Translations under genes and position numbers: made by a program
Source of the DNA: Ruegeria arenilitoris
GTDB lineage: Bacteria > Pseudomonadota > Alphaproteobacteria > Rhodobacterales > Rhodobacteraceae
NCBI RefSeq assembly: GCF_013030985.1
Contig: NZ_WPYP01000011.1
Location: 100,404-164,403, forward strand
Length of the DNA stretch: 64,000 nucleotides
Direction: 5' to 3'
Shown here: one piece after another, positions 8,033 through 16,517 of the stretch
How positions within the stretch are numbered: position 1 is the stretch's first letter
Layout of the letters: the number at the start of each line of letters is the position of its first letter
Notes under the pieces: generated by a model
The model's input: only the letters and a program-made list of their open reading frames with translations
Told to the model about the DNA's origin: nothing
Database searches by the model: none

Positions 8033-9508
8033 ATGCTGGACGCAACAACCGACCTGAAATCGATCCTGAAGAACCCCGATCTGCTGGTGACCAAAGCCTA
8101 TATCGGCGGCCAGTGGGTGGATGGCGACAATGGCACCTTTGCGGTGACCAACCCGGCCCGCGGTGATGTGGTGGCCGAGGTCGCCGATGTCAGCCGCGCG
8201 CAGGTGGCCGGGGCCATTGCTCAGGCTGAAGCCGCTCAAAAGGAATGGGCCAAACTGACCGGCAAGGAACGCGCGGCGATCCTGCGGCGCTGGTTCGACC
8301 TGATGATGGAAAACGCCGAGGATCTGGGCAAGATCCTGACTGCGGAACAAGGCAAGCCCCTGGCAGAAGCCGTTGGCGAGATCGGCTATGGCGCGTCCTT
8401 CATCGAGTTCTTCGGCGAAGAGGCCAAGCGGGTTTATGGCGAGACCATCCCCGGCCATCAGCGCGACAAGCGGATCATGGTTTTGAAACAGCCCATCGGG
8501 GTGGCGGCCTCGATCACGCCGTGGAACTTCCCCAACGCGATGATCACCCGCAAGGCCGGGCCTGCCTTGGCGGCGGGATGTGCCTTTGTCGCGCGCCCGG
8601 CGGCCGAGACCCCTCTGTCTGCACTGGTGTTGGCCTTGCTGGCCGAGCAAGCCGGTGTGCCCGCGGGTGTGTTCAACGTCGTGCCCTCGTCGCGCGCCAG
8701 CGAAGTCGGCAAGGAGTTCTGCGAAAACCCCGGCGTGCGGAAACTGACCTTTACCGGCTCGACCGAGGTGGGGCGCATCCTGCTGCGGCAGGCCGCGGAT
8801 CAGGTGATGAAATGCTCGATGGAGCTGGGTGGCAACGCGCCCTTCATCGTGTTCGACGACGCCGATCTGGATGCCGCCGTCGAAGGGGCGATGCTGTGCA
8901 AGTTCCGCAACAATGGCCAGACCTGCGTCTGCGCCAACCGCATCTATGTTCAGGCCGGGGTGTATGACGCATTCGCCGCCAAGCTGAAAGCTGCGGTCGA
9001 CGCGTTGAAAGTCGGGGACGGCCTGACCTCTGGCACCACCACCGGTCCGTTGATCAATGCCGATGCGGTCGCCAAGGTCGAAGAGCATATCAAGGACGTC
9101 ACCGACAAAGGGGGTTCGGTTCTGACCGGCGGACTGCCCCATGATCTGGGCGGCACCTTCTTCCAGCCGACCATCGTGACCGGTGTGACACAGGACATGA
9201 TGGTCGCGCAGGACGAAACCTTTGGCCCGCTGGCCCCGCTGTTCAAGTTCGAGGATGAGGATGACGTGATCGCCATGGCCAATGACACGATCTTCGGTCT
9301 GGCCTCGTACTTCTATGCCAAGGACCTGAGCCGCGTGTATAAAGTGGCCGAAGCGTTGGAATATGGCATCGTCGGCGTGAACACCGGCATCATCTCAACC
9401 GAGCTTGGGCCGTTCGGCGGCGTCAAGCAATCCGGCCTGGGCCGCGAAGGCAGCCATCACGGCATGGAGGACTATCTTGAGATGAAATACGTCTGCATGT
9501 CGGTCTAA
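8033..9508 (+). CDS. gabD: NAD(P)-dependent succinate-semialdehyde dehydrogenase-type aldehyde dehydrogenase
   Basis: At 491 aa it has full length for the GabD branch of the ALDH superfamily, which oxidises succinic semialdehyde to succinate in GABA and polyamine breakdown. Visible hallmarks are TPWNFP near 163-168, general-base Glu264 in MELGGNAPF, catalytic Cys298 in GQTCVCANR, and ETFGPLAPLF towards the C-terminus. GGAGG sits 8 bases before the ATG. One oddity is that the cofactor-contacting lysine, usual in the KPA..TP motif, reads as Arg188 here (ARPAAETP). It is monocistronic, with a hairpin after the stop. The exact substrate is inferred from family resemblance; related semialdehydes are possible. 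Confidence 0.88.
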   Translation: MLDATTDLKSILKNPDLLVTKAYIGGQWVDGDNGTFAVTNPARGDVVAEVADVSRAQVAGAIAQAEAAQKEWAKLTGKERAAILRRWFDLMMENAEDLGKILTAEQGKPLAEAVGEIGYGASFIEFFGEEAKRVYGETIPGHQRDKRIMVLKQPIGVAASITPWNFPNAMITRKAGPALAAGCAFVARPAAETPLSALVLALLAEQAGVPAGVFNVVPSSRASEVGKEFCENPGVRKLTFTGSTEVGRILLRQAADQVMKCSMELGGNAPFIVFDDADLDAAVEGAMLCKFRNNGQTCVCANRIYVQAGVYDAFAAKLKAAVDALKVGDGLTSGTTTGPLINADAVAKVEEHIKDVTDKGGSVLTGGLPHDLGGTFFQPTIVTGVTQDMMVAQDETFGPLAPLFKFEDEDDVIAMANDTIFGLASYFYAKDLSRVYKVAEALEYGIVGVNTGIISTELGPFGGVKQSGLGREGSHHGMEDYLEMKYVCMSV

Positions 9509-9516
9509 ATAAATCA

Positions 9517-9546
9517 GGCCATCGCATATGGGCGATGGCCATTTCT
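9517..9546 (+). terminator. Hairpin downstream of gabD
   Basis: GGCCATCG (9517-9524) pairs with CGATGGCC (9533-9540) and is followed by ATTTCT. It is a stable stem with a weak T-tract, placed 8 bp after the gabD stop. Confidence 0.55.
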
Positions 9547-9552
9547 CATACC

Positions 9553-9585
9553 CTTGTCATCAAACTGAATCCAAAACGTCACAAA
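9553..9585 (+). promoter_or_regulatory. Pho-box-like triple 11-bp repeat
   Basis: Three successive 11-bp units read CTTGTCATCAA, ACTGAATCCAA and AACGTCACAAA. Each has a 7-base core (TTGTCAT, CTGAATC, ACGTCAC) followed by an A-rich 4-base spacer, which is the architecture bound by PhoB (core consensus CTGTCAT). The box ends 56 bp before the start of the phytase/esterase-like gene, suggesting phosphate-starvation control. The middle unit is the poorest match. Confidence 0.5.
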
Positions 9586-9641
9586 AGCGCAATCAATGGC
9601 GGTCATCCCTCTCGCATCCAAGTAAGAGGGAAAACCTACTG

Positions 9642-11825
9642 ATGTCACTGCGCCTTGTCTGCCTGACATCTGCCCTTGCCCTGACCACAGGTCAGGCCAT
9701 GGCAGAGATGAATTTCAACCGAATTGCGTCCTTCCCGGTCGTCAAGAATATGGCCGAGGGGGCCGATACCACCCGTGAGACCTCGCCCGAGATCATTGCG
9801 GCGACTGCGGATGGCATGACGCTGGTCTATACCGACAGCCCGCTGGGCGTGATCGGCATGGTCGACATCACAAACCCCGCGCACCCGGCACCTTTGGGCG
9901 CGATGGACGTGGGCGGTGAGCCGACATCCGTGGGCATCGTCGGCGCGACGGCTTTTGTGGGTGTGAACACGTCCGAAAGCTATACAGCCCCCTCGGGCAA
10001 GCTGATCTCGGTCGATATCGCAGGCAAGTCCGAAACAGGTGCCTGTGATCTGGGCGGCCAGCCTGACAGTGTCGCCATCGCCCCCGATAGCAGCTTTGTT
10101 GCCGTAGCCATCGAGAACGAGCGTGACGAAGACCTCAACGACGGCATCATCCCGCAACTGCCCGCCGGGTCGCTGGCTCTGGTGCCGCTGAAAGATGGCG
10201 CGCTGGACTGTGCGGGCATGAAAATGGCCACGCTGACCGGTCTGGCCGACGTTGCCCCGACCGACCCCGAGCCGGAATTCGTTGACATCAACGGCCTGGG
10301 CGAGACCGTCGTCACCTTGCAGGAAAACAACCACATCGCGGTTGTCGACAAGGGCGGCAACGTGGTCACCCATTTCTCGGCGGGCGCGGTGGATCTGGAA
10401 GGCATCGATGCCACCGACGAGCGCGGCGCGCTGATCTTCACCGAAAGCCAACCGGGCCGTCTTCGCGAGCCGGACGCGGTGAAATGGATCGACGACAACC
10501 ACTTCGCCACCGCCAACGAAGGCGACTACCAAGGCGGATCGCGCGGCTGGACCATCTTCCACAAGGACGGCACCGTTGTTTACGAGAACGGCACCGATTT
10601 CGAGAAAGCCATCATTCAGATCGGGCACTACCCCGACAAACGCTCGGACAGTAAAGGCGTTGAGCCCGAAAGCGTGACCGCAGCGACCTTTGGCGGCACA
10701 CCGATGATCTTTGTGGGTGCCGAGCGCGCCTCGGTCGTGGGTGTCTATGACGCTACTGATCCGGCGAACCCGGTTCTGAAGCAACTGCTGCCCTCGGGTG
10801 TGGGCCCGGAAGGCTATGTTGCAATCCCGGACCGCAACCTGTTGATCTCGGCCAACGAAAAAGACCTGGTCGGAGATGGCGGCCCGCGGGCGCATGTGTC
10901 GATCTTCGAATATCAGGACGCCCTTGCCGCCTACCCGCATCTGACCTCGGAAGGCGCGGATGAGCTGATCGGATGGGGGGCTCTGTCCGGTCTGGTCGCG
11001 GATGAGGACGGCATGATCTACGCGGTCAACGACAGCTTCTACGGCTTCCAGCCCTCGATCTTCAAGATCGATCCCAGCCAACAGCCTGCCCGCATCGTGG
11101 ACGTGATCCGCATCCACCGTCAGGACGGGAACCCGGCGCAGAAGCTGGACCTTGAAGGCATCACGCTGGACGGCAAGGGTGGCTTCTACGTCGCCTCCGA
11201 AGGTCGTACCGACCGCGTTATCCCGCACGCGATCTACCACGTCTCGGCCGAGGGCAAGATCAAGGACCGCAAGGGTGAGATCGGCCTGCCGCCGGAACTG
11301 ATGGCGGTCGAAAAACGCTTTGGGTTCGAAGGCATCACCAAGGTTGGCGCCACCCTTTGGATGGCCGTTCAGCGCGAATGGAAAGACGACCCGGAGAACC
11401 ACGTGAAACTGGTCGCCTACAATCTGGACACCAAGGAATGGGGCGCCGTGCACTATCCCAAGGCGGACCCGGAAAAAGGCTGGGTCGGTCTGTCGGAGAT
11501 CGTGGCCTTCGGTGATTTTGTCTATGTCATTGAGCGTGACAACCAACACGACCACCGCGCGGTGACCAAGAAGATCTACCGCATCCCGCTGTCCGAGATG
11601 ACTCCGGCCCCGCTGGGTGGTGAACTACCCGTGGTCAGCAAGCAAGAGGTCCGCGACCTGCTGCCCGACCTGACCTCGACCGGCGGTTACGTTCTGGACA
11701 AGATCGAAGGTCTGGCCATCCTGCCCTCGGGTGAGGCGTTCGTGATGACCGACAATGACGGCGTCGACGATGCTTCGGGCGAAACGATGTTCTGGTCGAT
11801 CGGGTCGATGACAGCTGGGAACTGA
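9642..11825 (+). CDS. Secreted esterase-like/phytase-fold protein
   Basis: I choose the ATG at 9642 because it gives a clean signal peptide (cleavage likely after GQAMA, residue about 19) and an AGAGGG ribosome binding site; the frame is open further upstream. The 727-aa protein has an N-terminal beta-propeller-like region with repeated blades (TLVYTDSPLGVIGMVDI, GAAFVGVN-type segments) and PEGYVAI and ISANE stretches. This is followed from about residue 440 by a domain with LSGLVADEDGMIYAVND, KLDLEGITLD, GFEGITK and DKIEGLAIL, typical of the 'esterase-like activity of phytase' family. A periplasmic or extracellular phosphatase/esterase role in phosphate scavenging fits the Pho-box-like repeat upstream. 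The enzymatic activity itself is not provable from sequence. Confidence 0.8.
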   Translation: MSLRLVCLTSALALTTGQAMAEMNFNRIASFPVVKNMAEGADTTRETSPEIIAATADGMTLVYTDSPLGVIGMVDITNPAHPAPLGAMDVGGEPTSVGIVGATAFVGVNTSESYTAPSGKLISVDIAGKSETGACDLGGQPDSVAIAPDSSFVAVAIENERDEDLNDGIIPQLPAGSLALVPLKDGALDCAGMKMATLTGLADVAPTDPEPEFVDINGLGETVVTLQENNHIAVVDKGGNVVTHFSAGAVDLEGIDATDERGALIFTESQPGRLREPDAVKWIDDNHFATANEGDYQGGSRGWTIFHKDGTVVYENGTDFEKAIIQIGHYPDKRSDSKGVEPESVTAATFGGTPMIFVGAERASVVGVYDATDPANPVLKQLLPSGVGPEGYVAIPDRNLLISANEKDLVGDGGPRAHVSIFEYQDALAAYPHLTSEGADELIGWGALSGLVADEDGMIYAVNDSFYGFQPSIFKIDPSQQPARIVDVIRIHRQDGNPAQKLDLEGITLDGKGGFYVASEGRTDRVIPHAIYHVSAEGKIKDRKGEIGLPPELMAVEKRFGFEGITKVGATLWMAVQREWKDDPENHVKLVAYNLDTKEWGAVHYPKADPEKGWVGLSEIVAFGDFVYVIERDNQHDHRAVTKKIYRIPLSEMTPAPLGGELPVVSKQEVRDLLPDLTSTGGYVLDKIEGLAILPSGEAFVMTDNDGVDDASGETMFWSIGSMTAGN

Positions 11826-11844
11826 TTGGCTGCCTGAATGATAG

Positions 11845-11874
11845 GCCCCACTCGGCTACGAGTGGGGCTTTCTT
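11845..11874 (+). terminator. Rho-independent terminator
   Basis: GCCCCACTCG (11845-11854), a four-base loop and CGAGTGGGGC (11859-11868) are followed by TTTCTT. It lies 20 bp after the phytase-like gene and before the convergent glycosyltransferase gene. Confidence 0.85.
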
Positions 11875-11927
11875 GAACCTGACGTCAAACCACTCTGGGG
11901 CACCTGCCGAAGCCTCAGGGTGTTGGT

Positions 11928-13904
11928 TCAGTCCCAAGGCTCGTATCGCACGTCGGAATAGTGACTGTTGGACCAATCAGGATCGACGCGACCCATCCAG
12001 GGGCACTGCCAGGCTGCGCCAAGCAGCGCGTCAATCTCGTCGCTGCGAATCTTGTTGGTTGCACCGTTTGGCACCAGCGTAATCTCACCCAGATAAATCT
12101 GATTCACTCTCAGGAACATGTCGACGCGAATGAAGTCAAAATTCCGTCCGATCCCTTCCGCGACCTGAATCATTGTCGGCAGGCAATCCGGAATGGAAAC
12201 CGGATCACCGGATCTGAAATACAATTCCTTCTCGATGAAATTGCCGTCACGATCATAGATTGTCTGGATGTGATGGGTATGGCGGCCTGTGTCGACCTGA
12301 AACAGCGCAACCCGACCGTTGGCCACGAAGAATTTCCAGTCCGGTGCGTCGCCGCCCTCAAGGCTCAGATCTTCTTCTAAGTAGATGTTGCGCGGCATGG
12401 CTTCATACCACCAGAGCGAGCGCACTTCATCATGCACCTTTGTCAGCCACTCAGTCGAGATTTCTGCGGCCTCATCACGCAATTGATCGGATGCCGGCAA
12501 AGCGACCGGCATATTCGTTCCGGAACTGTGGTTCGATTTAAAGAAATAAACGCCATCAGGAAGTTCGTCATCCGCGGGTAAACCCGGTCGATCTGAAATC
12601 CATGGCCTTTGCGGTATGGTTACCTTTTCCCGCAAATCTCGCGGCAGATATCCGGCACTTCGCAATTTGTCAGACGGGCTTGGCTCGGGTATCGGGCCGA
12701 AGAACTTGAACAGAACCTGCTTTTCGGTGAAGGTCGTCGGCGCAATCAGGTTCGGCAACCGTTTGTGAAACCGAAGGTATTTTCGAATGGACTGCGCCAA
12801 GGCAACCGGTAGGGATTCGCCAATGACATCAATCCCTCGTTGAAAACCGGGCGGAGGATCCAGATCCACACCGTGCAGGCCATTGTCGCGAATGATCCTC
12901 AGCGCATCCCGTGAATAATGTATCGGCTTTTGTTGGTCCGGAGGCTGCCACACGCTCAGATAATCTGCTCTGATCCGCGCACGCAGTTCGCGCAAGCCGC
13001 AGGCTTTCGTGAGCCGGTCCATTTCTTGACCGGTCTGCTCTTCCCACCTGAGGATGGACGTATCCTTGGCCTCATTAAGGTTCCATTTTTTGTAGAAGTT
13101 CTGCGTGTGTCGATCACTCGACTTTTTGTATCCACGACCCCTTTTTGCCTTGAGGCTGAACGAATGCGGGTCCCGCACCATATAATGATTGATCTGCGCG
13201 ATTTCATATCTGTCGACCCGACCGAAAAAGCTCCCCATCGGGCTCTGCCCGGTTTGAACCCAGCGTTTGAGCCAGTTCCTTTGGCGGTCGTTCACGTTGG
13301 CATCGTCCAGAGACAGGGCCTCGCCTGTCGGGGTCGAAAACCGATCCAGCCGAGAGGCGGCCGGTTCAAGATCACAGAGGTGCAGGAACTGGGAAAATCC
13401 TCCAGTCTCTTTGTTCTTTTGGAAAAACGTCTTGAATTGCGTCCTTTCCAGGCCTGCGTCACAATGCGTGTAGTCGCCGGAAATATACCGGCCGTTAAAG
13501 ACAAGGTTTCCGGAATCTCCAAAGACACGCCAATTAATCAGCATCCCGATACGGTCCTGCGAACTGAGGTGATGCGCTAGATCTCCGACGGTGCCGCTGC
13601 CGATATGAATGTTCAGAAACTCGTCGGCATCCAGAAAAATACCCCAGTCGCCTTCCTTTAGAATTCCCATTTCCGCTACTAACCGGGTGGCATTTTCTTG
13701 CGCAGAGCGGTCAGTCGGTACGTCCTGGCGAATGGCCTTGACTTCGCCCCGTTCGGAAAGAGCCCGCAGCAGATCGTCCGTGGCGTCAACAGAATCATTC
13801 GAAACGACAACAATTTGATCGAACCCAATCGCTTTGTGGTAGGCGACCCATTCCAACAGAAAGGGGGCTTCGTTCTTCATCGCCGAAAACAGTATGTTCG
13901 CCAT
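11928..13904 (-). CDS. Glycosyltransferase family 2 / ATP-grasp (TupA-type) fusion protein
   Basis: I place the start at MANILFSAMK (complement of 13902-13904), where the glycosyltransferase fold begins; 59 unconvincing codons are open upstream. Residues 1 to about 180 form a GT2-type domain of the 'MKNEAPFLLEWVAYH' class with a DAD metal motif at 92-94 (FLDADEFLN). The C-terminal 240 or so residues resemble TupA-like ATP-grasp enzymes: FTEKQVLFKFFG, KSNHSSGTN, DWKFFVANG, FDFIRVDMF and the metal-binding LGEITLVPN are visible. TupA-like enzymes join amino acids or peptides to surface glycans. I infer a cytoplasmic bifunctional enzyme that makes and amidates a surface polysaccharide. It is convergent with the phytase-like gene and stands alone. 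Confidence 0.78.
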   Translation of the reverse strand: MANILFSAMKNEAPFLLEWVAYHKAIGFDQIVVVSNDSVDATDDLLRALSERGEVKAIRQDVPTDRSAQENATRLVAEMGILKEGDWGIFLDADEFLNIHIGSGTVGDLAHHLSSQDRIGMLINWRVFGDSGNLVFNGRYISGDYTHCDAGLERTQFKTFFQKNKETGGFSQFLHLCDLEPAASRLDRFSTPTGEALSLDDANVNDRQRNWLKRWVQTGQSPMGSFFGRVDRYEIAQINHYMVRDPHSFSLKAKRGRGYKKSSDRHTQNFYKKWNLNEAKDTSILRWEEQTGQEMDRLTKACGLRELRARIRADYLSVWQPPDQQKPIHYSRDALRIIRDNGLHGVDLDPPPGFQRGIDVIGESLPVALAQSIRKYLRFHKRLPNLIAPTTFTEKQVLFKFFGPIPEPSPSDKLRSAGYLPRDLREKVTIPQRPWISDRPGLPADDELPDGVYFFKSNHSSGTNMPVALPASDQLRDEAAEISTEWLTKVHDEVRSLWWYEAMPRNIYLEEDLSLEGGDAPDWKFFVANGRVALFQVDTGRHTHHIQTIYDRDGNFIEKELYFRSGDPVSIPDCLPTMIQVAEGIGRNFDFIRVDMFLRVNQIYLGEITLVPNGATNKIRSDEIDALLGAAWQCPWMGRVDPDWSNSHYSDVRYEPWD

Positions 13905-14205
13905 CTTGAAAAGTATTCTCTTGCCTGCCCAACCGACCCCAGCCGCGATCATGTACATTGAACCAAAACATGCGGGCTTCACCGGGTTGTCACGTACTAA
14001 CAGCCCAGTCGCCGCTATGAAATACCGTAGTGCTCGCGGAACTCGGGGGATGAGTTCAATCGCCAGACGGGTTGTTTGCATCTGTCCATTGCAAACGCAG
14101 ACATTTTCATCCCTGAAAAAACAACGCCCCGCGCCTGGAGGTGCGCGGGGCGTGCAGTCTGCGACAGTCCAGAGAGGCGGGACTGTCGCTTTGGGGTCAA
14201 CGGCC
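13905..14205. other. Intergenic stretch downstream of hsp20
   Basis: This 301-bp stretch separates the hsp20 stop from the glycosyltransferase start. It holds the two hsp20 terminator hairpins (14115-14189). The remainder includes an open extension of the glycosyltransferase frame that I do not believe is translated, and must contain that gene's promoter, which I cannot pinpoint. Confidence 0.5.
14115..14189 (-). terminator. Tandem hairpins ending the hsp20 transcript
   Basis: Reading on the minus strand from the hsp20 stop, the first hairpin has 10-bp arms (GCGACAGTCC at 14161-14170, GGACTGTCGC at 14180-14189). The second has perfect 11-bp arms (ACGCCCCGCGC at 14124-14134, GCGCGGGGCGT at 14143-14153) and is followed by a TGTTTTTT tract. 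The second is a strong intrinsic terminator. Confidence 0.85.
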
Positions 14206-14673
14206 TCAGTTCACGGCCTTGGCGTCGACCACGTCCTTTTCGATGGCCTTGGCCGAAGAAATCTCGATCCGGCGCGGTTTCAGGGCCTCGGGCACTTCGC
14301 GCTTCAGGTCGATGTTCAGCATGCCGTTCTCATGGCTCGCGCCGGTGACGCGCACGTGATCGGCCAGCGCAAAGCGGCGCTCGAACGCGCGGGTGGCGAT
14401 GCCACGGTGCAGGTAGCTGCGTTCTTTGTCCTCGGCGGCTTTCTTGCCGGCGACGATCAGCGCGTTTTCCTTCATTTCGACCGACAGGTCATCTTCCGAA
14501 AAACCGGCGACAGCGACCGAGATGCGATAGGTGTCGGCATCGGTTTTTTCGATGTTGTAAGGCGGATAGCTGGGCTGAGCCACGTCATTGGTCAGGACGC
14601 GGTCCATCATGTCGGCGATCTGGTCGAACCCAATGGTGGCGCGGTGCAGCGGTGCAAAATCAAACGTACGCAT
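14206..14673 (-). CDS. ibpA: Small heat shock protein, Hsp20/alpha-crystallin family
   Basis: At 155 aa, it has an alpha-crystallin domain at about residues 38-135: YRISVAVAGFSEDDLSVEMKENALIVAGKK, a SYLHRGIATRAFERRFALADHV segment typical of the IbpA branch, and GMLNIDLKREVPE near the end. It acts as an ATP-independent holdase for unfolding cytoplasmic proteins. Regulation is visible: a RpoH-type promoter at 14771-14800 and a roughly 90-base leader containing a GC-rich hairpin that could act as an RNA thermometer. It is monocistronic with a strong terminator. The symbol follows the IbpA-like family; local names in roseobacters vary. Confidence 0.93.
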   Translation of the reverse strand: MRTFDFAPLHRATIGFDQIADMMDRVLTNDVAQPSYPPYNIEKTDADTYRISVAVAGFSEDDLSVEMKENALIVAGKKAAEDKERSYLHRGIATRAFERRFALADHVRVTGASHENGMLNIDLKREVPEALKPRRIEISSAKAIEKDVVDAKAVN

Positions 14674-14770
14674 GTGTCATATCCTCATGTCTGAGCGATC
14701 TGTGTTTTGCCCTCCGTTCGGACGGGCGGTTCAGAATGCCGGGCCCCGTTTGCGGCGACCCGGTACAGTT

Positions 14771-14800
14771 CACATGGGGAGCATTTTGACCGAGTTCAAG
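14771..14800 (-). promoter_or_regulatory. RpoH (sigma-32) heat-shock promoter of hsp20
   Basis: On the minus strand, CTTGAA (14800-14795), a 15-base spacer and CCCCATGTG (14779-14771) match the sigma-32 consensus CTTGAA / CCCCATnT almost exactly. Transcription should start near 14763, giving about 90 bases of 5' leader. The -35 box overlaps the last codons of the upstream protease gene. Confidence 0.85.
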
Positions 14801-15611
14801 ACCCGTCGGACGAGATGAATTTCGCACCCGAACTGGACTTGCCGGACCCCACCTGCAACCGCCGGATCGCGGCCTTGGGTTTGGGTGCATCGCGGCGCAG
14901 ATCGGCTTTGAGTTCCGAAATGATTCCAACCAGTTCCATTCCGAACCCGACCTTTTGCCGCCCGTCGGTTCCGACTGCGGAAACGACCGACAGGATCTGC
15001 CAGCGCGGGCCGTTCTGGGCCAGCAGCGCCGAACCGGACGAGCCAAAGGTAATGTCGCAGTTGAAGGTGATCAGACCCTGCCGCCGTTGCAGAATACGGC
15101 AGGACCGCTCGCGGGTGATCGCCTCGGACCGGCCGCGCCCGTATGAGGCAAGGCTGACCTCTTTTCCTGCCACGCCGCCGTTGAACAGCACAAAGGGGTC
15201 AGCGACGGAATAAGGAATGGGCTGTTCCAACCGCATCAGGGCAACATCTGCCCGAACGGACGCGGCTGAAAGCTCGGGGTGTTTGAGGTAATCCGGATGC
15301 ACCGCGATCTGGACAACTTTGCGGTCGGCCAGCGATTTGCCATAGCTCAGCCCGGCCCGAAAGGTCACCTCGCCCGGGGCATAGGATTGGCCCGTTTTCT
15401 TGTCGATCGCGCAATGGGCAGCGGTCAGAACCAGATCCTGCGCAATCAGCGTGCCCGTGCAGAAGCCCCGCTTGCCAATGTCCAGACGACCGATGGCTTC
15501 CCAGCCGAACAGGTCCTCGCGGTCGGTCAGTTCACGCTTGCTGCTTTGAGCATGGGACATGGTGGCAAAAAGCGACAGACCCAGAAAGGCCGCCAGCAGG
15601 AATCGTGTCAT
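14796..15611 (-). CDS. Secreted trypsin-like serine protease (second of a tandem pair)
   Basis: This 271-aa protein has a signal peptide ending near residue 20-21 (SHA/Q). The chymotrypsin-fold triad is visible: His66 in LTAAHC, Asp122 in ADVALMRL and Ser192 in FGSSGSALL (GSSGS rather than the canonical GDSGG). The paired cysteines CTGTL..AAHC typical of the fold are present. It should be a periplasmic or secreted endopeptidase. It follows a paralogue with a 4-bp overlap (ATGA), so the two are co-translated. The stop lies within the hsp20 promoter. The lack of Asp at the GDSGG position suggests the specificity pocket or activation differs from trypsin. Confidence 0.85.
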   Translation of the reverse strand: MTRFLLAAFLGLSLFATMSHAQSSKRELTDREDLFGWEAIGRLDIGKRGFCTGTLIAQDLVLTAAHCAIDKKTGQSYAPGEVTFRAGLSYGKSLADRKVVQIAVHPDYLKHPELSAASVRADVALMRLEQPIPYSVADPFVLFNGGVAGKEVSLASYGRGRSEAITRERSCRILQRRQGLITFNCDITFGSSGSALLAQNGPRWQILSVVSAVGTDGRQKVGFGMELVGIISELKADLRRDAPKPKAAIRRLQVGSGKSSSGAKFISSDGS

Positions 15612-16399
15612 GGTTTGATGAACCTCGCGCCAATGTTCCTGTTGCGCCCCCCATTGGGTGTGGCGGCAAGAAATCCGCGACCGGCCAACAATTCGGCCTG
15701 CAACAGGGGCAATGACCCCTCGACCGCTGTGCCGACCGCGACCCGCTGGCCGTTGAACTCCGCCTTTGCGGCCACTACCGACACGATGCGCGGGCGGTCG
15801 CCGTCAAAGGAAAATACCGGCGCACCGGATGAGCCGAACTCGACATCGCAGGACATCACCAGAACCTCGGACTGACGGGTCATGACCGAACAGACCTCTT
15901 GCAGTGACGGGGCCTCGGCCCGGTCCCGCGCATAGGAAACCACCCCCACCTCGGCCCCCCGGCGCGGCCTGTCGCCGGTTTCAAAGGGAATCACGGTGGT
16001 ATTGCGTATTGGTTGCCACAGCTCGATCAGGGCGATGTCATTGCCCAGCCGCGCCGTCGGGGTTTCGCGGCTGTAGCGGTAATCCGGATGAATCACCGCC
16101 TGCCGCGCCGCTCGGTAGGCCGAGGCCCGGCCCAGACGCCACGCGGCCAGAAACTCGACCTCGGACAAATCGACCCGCTGGCCCGTCGCCTTGTCAAACA
16201 GGCAATGAGCGGCGGTCAGAACCAAAGTTGGTGAGATCAGCGTTCCGGTGCAGAATCCTGCACCGTTGATGTCCAGCCGACCCACAGCCATCCACGCCCG
16301 CCCGGCATCGGTGGTGTCCAGGCTTTTCAGCCCGCTGTCCTGCGCCATGGCGGCCATCGGCATCAATGCCAGCGCGATTGCCCTGATCCAGTTTCGCAA
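15608..16399 (-). CDS. Secreted trypsin-like serine protease (first of a tandem pair)
   Basis: This 263-aa protein has a signal peptide (cleavage near MAMAQ/D, residue about 20). The triad is His65 (LTAAHC), Asp121 (NDIALIEL) and Ser191 (FGSSGAPV). It shares length, order of motifs and the paired-cysteine pattern with the downstream gene, so the pair arose by duplication. The substrate is unknown. The pair is separated from glcF by 118 bp holding its promoter, which I cannot define exactly. Confidence 0.85.
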   Translation of the reverse strand: MRNWIRAIALALMPMAAMAQDSGLKSLDTTDAGRAWMAVGRLDINGAGFCTGTLISPTLVLTAAHCLFDKATGQRVDLSEVEFLAAWRLGRASAYRAARQAVIHPDYRYSRETPTARLGNDIALIELWQPIRNTTVIPFETGDRPRRGAEVGVVSYARDRAEAPSLQEVCSVMTRQSEVLVMSCDVEFGSSGAPVFSFDGDRPRIVSVVAAKAEFNGQRVAVGTAVEGSLPLLQAELLAGRGFLAATPNGGRNRNIGARFIKP

Positions 16400-16517
16400 G
16401 CGGTTCTCCGGCGTTGCTGTTGGGTTACCTTCCTACGGACCCGGTGGGGCGAAAATAGGGCGGCAACGCCGGATGCGGTTTCCCCCGGAACCTGATGCAC
16501 CGCTGCATCATTGACGT

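Noticed and set aside
7865..9142. 425-codon minus-strand open frame opposite gabD
   Set aside because: gabD on the plus strand has full family motifs; the antisense frame is a high-GC artefact.
9645..11555. 636-codon minus-strand open frame opposite the phytase-like gene
   Set aside because: Same reason: the plus strand has a signal peptide and family motifs, and the antisense protein is low-complexity in His/Asp/Gly/Arg.
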